Shown here: positions 1 through 9,220 of the stretch, one piece after another | How positions within the stretch are numbered: the first letter of the stretch is position 1 | Layout: each line of letters begins with the position of its first letter | Assembly (NCBI RefSeq): GCF_014645895.1 | Contig: NZ_BMMP01000005.1 | Location: forward strand, 124,001 to 188,000 | Reading direction: 5' to 3' | From: Streptomyces daqingensis | GTDB lineage: Bacteria; Actinomycetota; Actinomycetes; Streptomycetales; Streptomycetaceae | Length of the DNA stretch: 64,000 bases | The notes under the pieces: generated by a model | Told to the model about the DNA's origin: nothing | The model's database searches: none | The model's input: the letters and a program-made list of their open reading frames with translations, nothing else | Translations under genes and position numbers: made by a program

Positions 1-150
1 CTGCGTTGTCGGACCGACCGAGTAGCCCACTACGAGGACGGACCTCCGCCTTGCATCCGCCCGCACCAGACGACGCGAGCCCCGCCCTCCGGGCGAACGG
101 CGCCATTTGTCAGACAGCCCCTAGAGCGTCAACTGCCGCCGCCCCGGCCG

Positions 151-2496
151 TCAGTGCCTGCTGGCGGGCCGCCGTCCCGGCGGCTGGGACGGCCCCGGAC
201 GGCGCGCCGGCCGCTCGACCTTCCGCCGGCGCGGTTCGTTGCAGATCACGGTGAAGCGCTCGCCGTAGTGGCACACCTCCATGGGCGAGCCCTGCACCAG
301 CGTGTAGACCGCGGCGGAGTCCTCGATCTCCACTCGCAGCCGCCGGCCCTTGACCTGCACCGAGAAGGCGAGCCGGGAGAGCCGCTCCGGCAGCTTCGGC
401 GCGAACTCGAGGAGGCCGTCGTAGTGGCGCATGCCTCCGAAGCCCTGGACCAGCGCGATCCACGTGCCCGCGAGCGAGGCGATGTGCAGTCCGTCGCGGG
501 TGTTGTTCTCCAGGTCGAAGAGGTCCATGAGCGCCGCTTCGCCCAAGTAGTCGTACGCCAGCCGCAGATGACCGACCTCGGCCGCCATCACCGCCTGCCA
601 GCACGCCGACAGGGAGGAGTCCCGGACGGTGAGCTGCTCGTAGTACTCGAAGTTGCGGGCCTTCTGGTCGGCGTCGAACATCTCGCCGTGCTTGCACATG
701 GCGAGGACGAGGTCGGCCTGCTTGACGACCTGCTTGCGGTACAGGTCGAAGTACGGGAAGTGCAGCATCAGCGGATACTCGTCCTCCGCCGTCCCCGCGA
801 AGTCCCACACCTGGTGCCCGGTGAAGCCCGCCGACTGCTCGTGCACGCCCAGGTCCTGGTTGAAAGGCAGCGCCACGGCGTCGGCGGCGTCGCGCCACGC
901 GGCCGCCTCCTCGTCGTCGACGCCGAACGCCGCGGCCTCCTCCGGATGCCGCTCGATGACGTTCGCGGCCTGCCGCAGGTTCTCCCGTGCCATCAGGTTC
1001 GTGTAGACGTTGTCGTCCGCGACGGCGCTGTACTCGTCCGGCCCGGTGACTCCGTCGAAGTGGAAGGCGCCCTGGTGGTCGTGGTGTCCGAGGGAGTGCC
1101 ACAGGCGTGCGGTCTCCACCAGGATGGGCACGCCCGTCTCCCGCTGGAAGTCCTCGTCGCCGGTCGCCTCGACGTACCGGACCACGGCGTCGGCGATGTC
1201 GGCGTTGACGTGGAACGCGGCCGTTCCGGCGGGCCAGTACGCCGAGCACTCCGAGCCGTCGATAGTCCGCCACGGGAACACGGCGCCGCGCAGGCCCAGT
1301 TGCTCCGCGCGGGCACGGGCGGCGGGCAGCGTGTCGTACCGCCACCGCAGCGCCTCGGCCACCGAATGGGGCGAGGTGTAGGTCAGCAGGGAGAGCACGA
1401 ACGTCTCGGTGTCCCAGAAGGAGTGGCCGTCGTAGCCGGACCCGGTCAGCCCCTTCGCCGGGATCGCCCGCTGCTCGGCACGGGCGCCGGCCTGGAGCAC
1501 GTGGAAGAGGCCGAAGCGCACCGCCTGCTGGATCTCCGCGTCGCCGTCCACCTCGACGTCCGAACGGGCCCAGAACTCGTCGAGGTACGCACGCTGCTGG
1601 TCGGCGAGGCCCTGCCAGCCCGTGCTGCGCGCACCCGCGAGGGCGGCGTCGACCTGGTCGCGGACCGCCGGAAGCGAGCGGACGCTGGACCAGCCGTAGG
1701 AGACCATCTTCTCCAGCCTCAGCGGTTCCCCCGGCCGCAGCACCGAAGTGACCGTCAGGCGGCTGACGTTCTCCCCGCTCTCGCTCGAAGCGCGCGTGGA
1801 TTCGGGCCCGTCGACGAAGTGGTCGGCCGCCGTCGCGACCCGCAGCCCGCTGCGTCGGGTGGAGTGCACGAGGCGCAGCCGGTGTCCCGACGCGAGGTTC
1901 TCCTCCGGCGCCAGCGGCGACTCCAGGGCGGCGGCGGTGCGGGGATCGCCGGGCGTGTGGGGGAGCTGCTCGTTGGTGACGAGCTCGGACTGGACGACGA
2001 CGCGCACCTCCTCGTCCAGCGGCTCCACCTCGTAGGCGACGGCGGCGATGGCGCGCTGCGTGAAGGAGACCAGGCGCGTGGAGTGCACCCGCACGGTCCT
2101 CCCCGCCGGGGAGGTCCATTCGCAGGTCCGGCTCAGCACTCCGTTGCGGAGGTCGAGGACGCGCTCGTGGGAGCGCAGCCGCCCGTAGCGGACGTCGAAA
2201 GGCTCGTCGTCGACGAGCAGGCGGATGATCTTGCCGTTGGTGACGTTGATGACGGTCTGGCCGGACTCGGGATAGCCGTAGCCCGCCTCGGCGTACGGCA
2301 GCGGGTGCAGCTCGTGCACGCCGTTGAGGTATGAGCCGGGCAGGCCGTGCGGCTCGCCTTCGTCGAGGTTCCCCCGCCAGCCGACGTGGCCGTTGGAGAG
2401 CGCGAACACGGACTCGCTCTGCGGCAGCACGTCCAGGTTGAGCCCCGTCTCGCGCAGCAGCCAGGGTTCGCAGGCGTACGCACGGTGCCTGATCAT
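151..2496 (-). CDS. Glycoside hydrolase family 65 disaccharide phosphorylase
   Basis: A cytoplasmic GH65 enzyme of 781 residues, the usual size for maltose, trehalose or kojibiose phosphorylase. These enzymes use phosphate to split an alpha-glucosyl disaccharide into beta-glucose 1-phosphate and glucose. The sequence shows the GH65 motif FWDTETFVLS in the middle and GPDEYS with the presumed catalytic acid at E488, followed by the conserved NVYTN. There is no signal peptide. The start overlaps the stop of the upstream HAD gene (ATGA), so the two are translationally coupled. That pairing explains the pathway: the HAD enzyme would turn beta-glucose 1-phosphate into glucose 6-phosphate. The exact disaccharide cannot be decided from sequence alone. 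Confidence 0.9.
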   Translation of the reverse strand: MIRHRAYACEPWLLRETGLNLDVLPQSESVFALSNGHVGWRGNLDEGEPHGLPGSYLNGVHELHPLPYAEAGYGYPESGQTVINVTNGKIIRLLVDDEPFDVRYGRLRSHERVLDLRNGVLSRTCEWTSPAGRTVRVHSTRLVSFTQRAIAAVAYEVEPLDEEVRVVVQSELVTNEQLPHTPGDPRTAAALESPLAPEENLASGHRLRLVHSTRRSGLRVATAADHFVDGPESTRASSESGENVSRLTVTSVLRPGEPLRLEKMVSYGWSSVRSLPAVRDQVDAALAGARSTGWQGLADQQRAYLDEFWARSDVEVDGDAEIQQAVRFGLFHVLQAGARAEQRAIPAKGLTGSGYDGHSFWDTETFVLSLLTYTSPHSVAEALRWRYDTLPAARARAEQLGLRGAVFPWRTIDGSECSAYWPAGTAAFHVNADIADAVVRYVEATGDEDFQRETGVPILVETARLWHSLGHHDHQGAFHFDGVTGPDEYSAVADDNVYTNLMARENLRQAANVIERHPEEAAAFGVDDEEAAAWRDAADAVALPFNQDLGVHEQSAGFTGHQVWDFAGTAEDEYPLMLHFPYFDLYRKQVVKQADLVLAMCKHGEMFDADQKARNFEYYEQLTVRDSSLSACWQAVMAAEVGHLRLAYDYLGEAALMDLFDLENNTRDGLHIASLAGTWIALVQGFGGMRHYDGLLEFAPKLPERLSRLAFSVQVKGRRLRVEIEDSAAVYTLVQGSPMEVCHYGERFTVICNEPRRRKVERPARRPGPSQPPGRRPASRH

Positions 2497-3230
2497 GAGC
2501 GTCCCTCCAGCTCGGCGAGGTCTTCGACGACCGTGTCGGCGCCGTGGGCCCGCAGGGCCTCGGCCTGCCCGACGCGGTCCACGCCGACGACGTAGCCGAA
2601 GCGGCCCGCGCGGCCCGCGTCCATCCCGGCCTGCGCGTCCTCGAAGACGGCGCAGGCGGCCGGGGCCTCACCGAGGTCGCGGGCGGCGGCGAGGAAGGTG
2701 TCGGGGGCGGGTTTGCCCGGCAGCCCGCGCTCGCGGGCGACCACACCGTCGATCCGTGCATCGAACATGTTCTCGATGCGGACGGCGGCGAGGATGTCGC
2801 GGCAGTTGGCGCTGGAGGAGACGACGGCGGTCTTCAGCCCGGCGTCTCGCACCGTGCCCAGGTACCGGAGGGAGCCGGGGTACGCGTCGACGCCGTCCTT
2901 GTGGATCCTGGCCAGCAGCAGTTCGTTCTTGCGGTTGCCCAGCCCGTTGACGGTCTCCTCGCCGGGGCCGTCGTCCGGCGAGCCCTCGGGCAGCTCGATG
3001 CCGCGGGAGGCGAGGAAGGTGCGGACGCCGTCGGCGCGGGGACGGCCGTCGACGTACCGGTCGTAGTCGTCGTCGGAGAAGGGGCGGAAGGCGTCGCCCT
3101 CGCGGTGCCCGAGGAAGTCGTCGAACATCTCCCGCCACGCGGCGGCGTGGACCACGGCCGTCCTGGTGATCACCCCGTCGAGGTCGAACAGGCAGGCGCG
3201 GATTGACTGAGGCAGGCCCGGCGTCGTCAT
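2493..3230 (-). CDS. HAD family beta-phosphoglucomutase-like phosphatase/mutase
   Basis: A 245-residue HAD-superfamily protein of the beta-phosphoglucomutase type. Motif I is FDLDGV, with catalytic aspartates D16 and D18. Motif II is the VVSSSANC region, the motif III lysine lies in GLPGKPAPD, and motif IV is FEDAQAGMDAG. The cap domain lies between motifs I and II. It is probably the partner of the GH65 phosphorylase: it precedes it with an ATGA overlap, a classic arrangement for converting beta-glucose 1-phosphate to glucose 6-phosphate. An in-frame extension reaches 3305, but the ATG at 3230 begins just before the conserved core and is preferred, although its ribosome site is weak. Confidence 0.87.
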   Translation of the reverse strand: MTTPGLPQSIRACLFDLDGVITRTAVVHAAAWREMFDDFLGHREGDAFRPFSDDDYDRYVDGRPRADGVRTFLASRGIELPEGSPDDGPGEETVNGLGNRKNELLLARIHKDGVDAYPGSLRYLGTVRDAGLKTAVVSSSANCRDILAAVRIENMFDARIDGVVARERGLPGKPAPDTFLAAARDLGEAPAACAVFEDAQAGMDAGRAGRFGYVVGVDRVGQAEALRAHGADTVVEDLAELEGRS

Positions 3231-3457
3231 GCGGGGCCGGGTCCCCGTCAGGCGGTGTTTGCATGCCTGCCCGGCCGCCGATTCCCGCGACCGCCGGACG
3301 GCCACCGCGCACCGCGGCCCCGCCGGTACACCCGCATGCTGGGCCGACCGGGGGAGCGGCGCGCCGGAGACGCAGCGATGAGGGGCTCAGTGGTGAGGGG
3401 CTCAGTGGTGAGAGGCGCAGCCACGGGTCCGCGCCGCAGCCCGCCGTCCGCCCCCGG

Positions 3458-4426
3458 TCAGAGCTGTGACGCCGAGTGCGCGATGAGGTCCAGGCCCAGG
3501 GGCGTGCACCAGTGCAGTACGGCCTTGCCGTCGCGGAGGCTGGTGACGAGCCCGGCTTCTCGGAGCGCTTTCGCGTGGGTCGAGACGGAGGCCGTGCTGA
3601 CCCCCAGTTCTCGGGCGGCCTCCGTGGTGGTGAACTGCCTGGTCAGCAGGCGGAGCACCGCTGCGCGGGTCGAGCCGAGCAGGGCCGCCAGGCGGTCGCG
3701 CTCCGTGGGGCCGTCCAGCAGGGGGACCGGCGTCAGCGCCGGATAGATGAGGACCGTCGGCTGCCCCTCGTGGCAGGCGACCAGCGGCCGGCCCGTCCAG
3801 TACAGGCTCGGCTGGAGGACGAGCCCCCTCCCTCCGAGATGGATCTCCACATCCCGCGGGTAGTCGGCCTCCAGCGTCGCGCCCCGCCAGCGCAGCCCGG
3901 GGGCCAGGCCCGTCAGGGTCTCCCGGAGGCCGCGGTGGACGAGCCGACGGCTGCGCCAGGCGATCTCCGTGCGGAACCCGGCCTCCAGCCGCGGCCAGGC
4001 AGGGGTGACCAGATGGTCGTGGGCGCCGCGCATGGCCTCGGCCAGCTCCTCCCACGCGGCCTGCTCCTTGTCGGCCAGCCGGCGCAGCCACGAGGTGACG
4101 GGACGGTCGACGGCGCACACGCGGCGCAGCTCGGAGCGGGCGATCTCCCGGGGAGTGGACATGATCCGCTCGACGCCGTCCTCGATGCCGAACCCCGGCG
4201 GATCGAGGAAATGCGGCCCGGCCCCGCTGTCGGAGAGCAGTTCACGCAGCGCACCCACGTGCCGGGGCAGTGACGCCCTGTGCCGCTGCTGCCAGCGTCC
4301 GAGACCGGCCCGGGGGTCGGCCCGCCGCAGCATCATGAAGGCAAGGCAGGTCTCGAGAAGGGGCGAGGGCTCCTCGGCCGTGGAGACCTGCAGCAGATCC
4401 TCGACCGTGAAGTGCAACCGCAGCAT
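3458..4426 (-). CDS. DUF5937-type transcriptional regulator with C-terminal ArsR-like winged helix
   Basis: A 322-residue regulator. The N-terminal two thirds resembles the actinobacterial DUF5937 region. The last 80 residues form an ArsR-type helix-turn-helix (RLLTRQFTTTEAARELGVST, then SVSTHAKALREAGLVTS). The ATG at 4426 is preceded by GGGAGG at a good distance. A longer frame to 4702 is open but lacks a ribosome site and conserved sequence. It stands alone on the minus strand between the GH92 mannosidase and the GH65 operon. Its ligand and targets cannot be read from the sequence, and no metal-binding Cys/His cluster typical of metal-sensing ArsR proteins is visible. Confidence 0.8.
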   Translation of the reverse strand: MLRLHFTVEDLLQVSTAEEPSPLLETCLAFMMLRRADPRAGLGRWQQRHRASLPRHVGALRELLSDSGAGPHFLDPPGFGIEDGVERIMSTPREIARSELRRVCAVDRPVTSWLRRLADKEQAAWEELAEAMRGAHDHLVTPAWPRLEAGFRTEIAWRSRRLVHRGLRETLTGLAPGLRWRGATLEADYPRDVEIHLGGRGLVLQPSLYWTGRPLVACHEGQPTVLIYPALTPVPLLDGPTERDRLAALLGSTRAAVLRLLTRQFTTTEAARELGVSTASVSTHAKALREAGLVTSLRDGKAVLHWCTPLGLDLIAHSASQL

Positions 4427-4715
4427 GCCGCCTCCCGGCCCTTCCGCCGGAGAGTCCGCCCGCGGTGGTGTCCACGGCAGCGGTACGGTCAACGGCGCAC
4501 GTTTCAGCCTCAGTTGAAAGCATCGCACTTCTCCGCCGCTGCGAAGACCATCAACGAAGCCGCGACCTCGGGCAGTTGCACGGCGGTGCACTGCCGTACC
4601 GGTACGTCCGGGGGGAGGCGGAAGCGCGTCCGCGGGTCTCCGACGAGCGGCCGGGAGCCGCACCAGGGCGCGCGAGCGAGGGGGGACGGCCCGGTCCCGC
4701 ATGCGTGGGGGTGCT

Positions 4716-4742
4716 GCGGGGCCGGCGCCGTGCCGGCCCCGC
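4716..4742 (-). terminator. Hairpin terminator after the GH92 gene
   Basis: Perfect 11-bp GC stem (4716-4726 with 4732-4742) and a 5-base loop, just past the GH92 stop codon on the minus strand. There is no T run, as is normal in Streptomyces. The 289 bases between it and the regulator start at 4426 show no further gene. Confidence 0.7.
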
Positions 4743-4748
4743 GCGCCC

Positions 4749-7700
4749 TCAGCGCAGCATCTCGACCTCGGAGAGCGTCACTTCGCCGGTCGGTACGAGC
4801 CTGTAGTGCCGGTACGTCCCCGGGGCGGCGATCGCGAACACCCGGGTCTGGCGGTCCCAGCGGAACGTCTCGTCCTTCCGGCGGTCGACCGTCTTCCACT
4901 CCTCGCCGTCGTGGGAGCCCTCCAGGACCCAGCCGCGTGGTGCGTCCTTCCTGTCGGTCCCCGAGGTGAGCGTGTACGAGGCGACCCGCTCGTCCCGCTT
5001 CCCGGGCCGGACCTCGAACTCTGCCTGGGAGAACGCCTTCTGGCTCTCCGACGTGTCGTCGAGGAGAGGGTCGTCCTTGCCCGGTACCGTCACGTCGCTT
5101 GGCGGCGAGGGGACCTTGCCGTCCTTCGTGATGGAGGACGGGGCGTTCTTCTCGCCGGTGCCCCACCTGGAGGGCTCGGGCCCCATGTCGAACTCCAGCG
5201 TCCCGCCGCGGGCCAGCAGCTTGTGCGGCAGCGAAGTGGAGTGCCAGGCCTTGCCGTTGACCCGCAGCCCCTGCACGTAGACGTTGCGGGCGCTGTTGCG
5301 CGGAGCCTTCACCACGAGGTCCCGGCCGTTCTCCAGGTGCACCGTGGCCTTGGTGAACAGCGGGGAGCCGACGGCGTATTCGGGGGAGCCCATCACGAGC
5401 GGGTAGAAGCCCAGCGCGCTGAAGACGTACCACGCCGACATCTCGCCGTTGTCCTCGTCGCCCGGGTAGCCCTGCCCGATCTCGCTGCCCAGGTAGAGGC
5501 GTGAGAGGACGTCCCGGACCTTCTGCTGCGTCTTCCAGGGCTGTCCCGCGGCGTCGTAGGTGTACGCGGCGTGGTGCGAGGGCTGGTTGCTGTGCCCGTA
5601 CATGCCCATGCGCACGTCACGGGCCTCCGTCATCTCGTGGATGACGTCGCCGTACGATCCGGCGAACTCCTTCGACGCGGTCTCGGGGGTGGAGAAGTAG
5701 GCGTCCAGCTTCTTCGCCAGTCCCTTCCTGCCGCCGTAGAGATTGGCGAGGCCCTTGGTGTCCTGGGGAGCCGTGAACGCGAAGCTCCACGCGTTGGTCT
5801 CGGTGTAGTCGTGGCCCCACACCCGCGGATCGAACTCGCCGGGCGGAAGGCGCCATTCGCCGTCCGCGTCCCTGCCCTGGAAGAAGCCGACATCGCCGTC
5901 GAAATGCTTCACGTAGTTGCGGGCCCGGCCGAGGAAGTACTCCGCTTCGGCCTTGTAGCGCGCTTTGCGGGTCTTCTCGTACAGGGTCTCCGCCATGCGG
6001 GCGATGCCGAAGTCGTTGAGATATCCCTCCAGCGCCCAGGACATGCCCTCCTTCGTCCCGGTGCTCGTGTAGCCGAGGAAAGGCGAGGTCGCCATGCCCT
6101 TGCGTCCCACTCCGGACTCCGGCGGGACGACGGTGGCGTTCTTCACGGCCGCCTCGTACGCCGCCTCGGCGTCGAACTCGACACCCTTGGCGTAGGCGTC
6201 GGCGAACGCCACGTCGGAGGAGGTTCCCGTCATCAGGTCCGCGTAGCCGGGCGAGGACCACCGGGAGATCCACCCGCCGTCCTTGTACTGCTGGACGAAG
6301 CCGTCGGCCATCCGTCCCGCACGGCGCGGTGTGAGCAGGGAGTACGCCGGCCACGTCGTGCGATACGTGTCCCAGAAACCGTTGTTGACGTACATCCCGC
6401 CGTCGACGACCTTCGAGCCGGTGTGCGTCGGGGTGTCCTCACCCGTGGGCTTCGAGAACGGACTTGCGTAGCGGAGCCGCGAACCGACCCGCTCCGAACC
6501 GGAGTTGGGGTAGAGGTAGAGGCGGTACAGGCTGGAGTAGAGCGTGGTGAGCTGGTCCGGGCCGGCGCCCTCGACCTCGATGCGCCCCAGCAGTTCGTCC
6601 CACTGGCGCTGCGCGCGGTCCCGCGTCCGGGAGAAGGAGTCGCCGGACGGTATCTCCCGCGTCAGGTTCGCCTTCGCCTGCTCGACGCCGATCAGCGACG
6701 TCGCGATGCGCATGGTGACGGTGCGGTCCGCGCCGGGATCGAAGCGCAGATAGCCCGTGACGTCCTTGCCGCCGCCGCCCTCCAGCCTGCCGCCGCCGGT
6801 GACGGCGGAGTCGAACTCGGCGTACACGAACATGCGGGTGGCGCCGGTCGACGACTTGCTCTTGACGTCGGAGAAGCCGCTGACGGTCCCGTTCTTCTCG
6901 TCGAGGGTCAGCCCGCCGCGGCCGTCGACGTTGTCGAAGACGAGGTTCGCGTCGTCACCGGGGAACTCGAACCGCATCATCGCGGCATGGTCGGTCGGCG
7001 TGACGTCCGTCCTGAGGCCGTTGTCGAAGGTGACGCCGTAATGGTGAGGCCGTGCCGTCTCGTTGTCGTGGCTGAAGGACAGCTCGCGTGCCTTCCGGGA
7101 CGCGTCCGGCTTGCCGGCGGCCGTGGAGGGCATGACCTGGAAGGTCTGCCGGTCGCCCATCCAGGGGCTCGGCTGGTGGCTGGCGCTGAACGCCTGCAGG
7201 GTCGGCCGGTTGTCCTCGTTGTTCTTGCGCGCGTACTCGTAGAGCCAGTCAGTGGACCCGGCGTCGGTCACCGGCGTCCAGAAGTTGAAGCCGCCGGGAA
7301 CGGCGGTGGCGGGGAAGGTGTTGCCGCGGGAGAAGTCGCCGCTGGAGAGGGTGCCGCGCGTGGTCCGCACGTAGTCGGACGGGTGGGTGAGCTTCTTGAC
7401 GGGTGCCTTCGCCGCGAGGGAGACGTCGTCGACCCAGCCCCTGAAGTCGGCCTCGCCCTTCGGGGAGTCGTACGCCACCAGGATCCGGTCGACCGTCTTG
7501 CCCGCGGCGACGGCGCCGATGTGCGACTCCCGGTTGTTCCACTGGTTCGCGTACAGCGTCCTGGCCGCCGCCTGGCCCTGCGGCGTCAGCTTCGCGCCGT
7601 GCTGGTCCTTGGCGCCGAGGTCGCTGAGGTAGGTGCCGTCGGTGAAGGCGAGGTCGAGGGCGGCATGGGTGGCCGGATAGTCCAGATCGGTCGCGGGCAG

Positions 7701-8162
7701 CTCCGGGAAGAGCTTGTACGAGAGCGTGGTGCGCGGTGTGACGCGGACGTCCACGTCGAAGACGCGGTTGTAGGAGTAGCCGGGGCCTTTCGCGGTGTGT
7801 TTGCCCGCGTAGCGCAGAGCGTGCAGGCCGGTGAATCCCGCGTCCTTCTTCGCGGTGGGGGACTCGGCGGGGCCGGTGCCGGTGCGGCTGCTCATCCCCT
7901 CCGTGCCCGGTTCGGACTCCCGCTCGACGCCGTTGGTCTTCTTCTCGCCGCCGGGGGTGGTCTCGACGCTGTCGCGCCAGTCGGGACGCGGATCGTCCGG
8001 CTCGAAGGAGGAGTGGAAGCTGTCGGACGCGCCCGGCTCCGGAGGTGCGGCGGCAGCGGGGCCCTGAGCGCCCATCGCGAGCGCGGTGAACACGAGGACT
8101 GCCGCTGCGAGAAGGGCCGTGGGCCTCACCGGACCCCTGAGTCTTCGGCTGCGCTGCCGCAC
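4749..8162 (-). CDS. Secreted GH92 alpha-1,2-mannosidase with C-terminal carbohydrate-binding domain
   Basis: An exported, probably calcium-dependent exo-alpha-mannosidase (GH92) of about 1137 residues. Family members trim alpha-1,2-linked (sometimes 1,3 or 1,6) mannose from mannans and N-glycans. A signal peptide is clear: Arg-rich start, hydrophobic ALLAAAVLVFTALAMG, then an AAA cleavage region. The order is an N-terminal jelly-roll segment, the GH92 catalytic domain (GGMYVNNGFWDTYRT, and later GYPGDEDNGEMSAWYVFSAL), and a final discoidin/F5-8C-like domain ending YRHYRLVPTGEVTLSEVEML. The GTG at 8162 has GGGAGAGGG upstream. An in-frame ATG at 8186 has no ribosome site. Confidence 0.9.
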   Translation of the reverse strand: MRQRSRRLRGPVRPTALLAAAVLVFTALAMGAQGPAAAAPPEPGASDSFHSSFEPDDPRPDWRDSVETTPGGEKKTNGVERESEPGTEGMSSRTGTGPAESPTAKKDAGFTGLHALRYAGKHTAKGPGYSYNRVFDVDVRVTPRTTLSYKLFPELPATDLDYPATHAALDLAFTDGTYLSDLGAKDQHGAKLTPQGQAAARTLYANQWNNRESHIGAVAAGKTVDRILVAYDSPKGEADFRGWVDDVSLAAKAPVKKLTHPSDYVRTTRGTLSSGDFSRGNTFPATAVPGGFNFWTPVTDAGSTDWLYEYARKNNEDNRPTLQAFSASHQPSPWMGDRQTFQVMPSTAAGKPDASRKARELSFSHDNETARPHHYGVTFDNGLRTDVTPTDHAAMMRFEFPGDDANLVFDNVDGRGGLTLDEKNGTVSGFSDVKSKSSTGATRMFVYAEFDSAVTGGGRLEGGGGKDVTGYLRFDPGADRTVTMRIATSLIGVEQAKANLTREIPSGDSFSRTRDRAQRQWDELLGRIEVEGAGPDQLTTLYSSLYRLYLYPNSGSERVGSRLRYASPFSKPTGEDTPTHTGSKVVDGGMYVNNGFWDTYRTTWPAYSLLTPRRAGRMADGFVQQYKDGGWISRWSSPGYADLMTGTSSDVAFADAYAKGVEFDAEAAYEAAVKNATVVPPESGVGRKGMATSPFLGYTSTGTKEGMSWALEGYLNDFGIARMAETLYEKTRKARYKAEAEYFLGRARNYVKHFDGDVGFFQGRDADGEWRLPPGEFDPRVWGHDYTETNAWSFAFTAPQDTKGLANLYGGRKGLAKKLDAYFSTPETASKEFAGSYGDVIHEMTEARDVRMGMYGHSNQPSHHAAYTYDAAGQPWKTQQKVRDVLSRLYLGSEIGQGYPGDEDNGEMSAWYVFSALGFYPLVMGSPEYAVGSPLFTKATVHLENGRDLVVKAPRNSARNVYVQGLRVNGKAWHSTSLPHKLLARGGTLEFDMGPEPSRWGTGEKNAPSSITKDGKVPSPPSDVTVPGKDDPLLDDTSESQKAFSQAEFEVRPGKRDERVASYTLTSGTDRKDAPRGWVLEGSHDGEEWKTVDRRKDETFRWDRQTRVFAIAAPGTYRHYRLVPTGEVTLSEVEMLR

Positions 8163-8270
8163 GTGACCCTCTCCCGAGTTTGACATCGTTGTCCGACAGT
8201 GGTGCAGAGGAACAGTAATGTCGGCGTGACGCGGGATGTCAAGAGCGTCCGAAGTATCCGCAGTTGGAAT

Positions 8271-8312
8271 CCGGGTGGCCCGGCCGGGAAGCGGCACGGC
8301 CGGGCCACCCGG
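8271..8312. terminator. Strong hairpin terminator downstream of the LuxR-type gene
   Basis: A perfect 16-bp inverted repeat (8271-8286 with 8297-8312) around a 10-base loop. It lies five bases past the LuxR-type gene's stop on the minus strand and upstream of the GH92 start. Confidence 0.8.
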
Positions 8313-8316
8313 AAGT

Positions 8317-8922
8317 TCAGAGCCAGCCGCGTTTGCTCGCGATGCAGGCGGCGTCGAAACGGTTGCGGCCGCCCAGCTTCTTGATCGCACTGGAGGTCAG
8401 ATTGCGGACGGTGCCGGGGGAGAGGAAAAGCTCCGCGGCGATCTCCCTGACGGGTGCTCCGTCCGCTGTCAGCCGCAGTACCTCGCGCTCCCTGTCGCTG
8501 AGGGACTGCCGCGCGGGTGAGGGCTGCCGTATGACGGTCTGGTCGATGCTGGTGCAGTCGGCGACGAGGCCCTTTATCGCACGTACCAGATGGGTCAGTC
8601 CCGCATTGTCCGGAACGACGCTGAAAAAGCCGTTCGACGGGACTTTCTCCATCGTGCCCCTGCCCGGATCGGTGCCTATGACGGCGATGCCGCACTGGGG
8701 GGCCACGGCCCGCAGTTCGTCCGCGAGGGAGAGTTCGTCGCTGCTGGAGGAGACCGAGCCGAGAACGGTGACCGCGGGGAGTAAACGCACGACGGCGGGG
8801 ACTATTTCCCGGCTGTCATTGACGATCTCCACGACGTCGAAGTCATGGACGTGCCGGAGTGTTTCAGCGATAGCTTCCGAAAACAGACGTCTCTCATCGC
8901 CGATAACAATACGAGTACTCAT
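8317..8922 (-). CDS. Orphan NarL/LuxR-type regulator with degenerate receiver domain
   Basis: A 201-residue response-regulator-like protein. It has a receiver-like N-terminal domain (about 1-120) and a C-terminal LuxR helix-turn-helix (LSDREREVLRLTADGAPVRE, then IAAELFLSPGTVRNLTSSAI). The receiver looks atypical: where NarL proteins carry the phosphorylated Asp, this one reads PAVTVLGSVSS, with Gly near residue 55. The acidic pocket (GDE, residues 8-10) is present. No sensor kinase gene is adjacent. Phosphorylation-independent control, as in other atypical actinomycete receivers, is therefore likely but inferred. The start at 8922 has GGGGGA upstream. Confidence 0.85.
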   Translation of the reverse strand: MSTRIVIGDERRLFSEAIAETLRHVHDFDVVEIVNDSREIVPAVVRLLPAVTVLGSVSSSSDELSLADELRAVAPQCGIAVIGTDPGRGTMEKVPSNGFFSVVPDNAGLTHLVRAIKGLVADCTSIDQTVIRQPSPARQSLSDREREVLRLTADGAPVREIAAELFLSPGTVRNLTSSAIKKLGGRNRFDAACIASKRGWL

Positions 8923-9220
8923 TTGTAAAGTCCCCCGTCGAGGCCCACAGGTCAGTAGCCCAGCGTCCCTGTACGTTTTCATATTCTGAATGAAGCGGTC
9001 AATGCCTGTGCTGACCCCGGTGCTGCCCGACTGAAGGCGGATCCAGCCTTATGTCCGTTTTAGAAGTGACGACTTCCGGCCGCTTCCGTGCTTTCAGTTG
9101 TCAATACCAATCGAAACACGTATGTGAAGATCGAGAATGCCGGAAACGATAAGCGGGCTTCGCGTTTGCGAGTAGCAATGCTTAAGACTGCAAAGCGGAA
9201 CGTGATCCGCCGTCGGCCGG

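Noticed and set aside
1..150. Possible gene end at the left window edge
   Set aside because: Only short open frames without motifs; downstream flank of the GH65 gene, with nothing recognised.
110..2761. Long minus-strand frame of 883 residues, and a long plus-strand frame at 154-2334
   Set aside because: Both overlap the GH65 and HAD genes and are Arg/Ala/Pro-rich shadows expected in high-GC DNA.
8979..8995. Imperfect palindrome TTCATATTCTGAATGAA upstream of the LuxR-type gene
   Set aside because: The halves match poorly and no second copy was seen, so an operator call is not justified.
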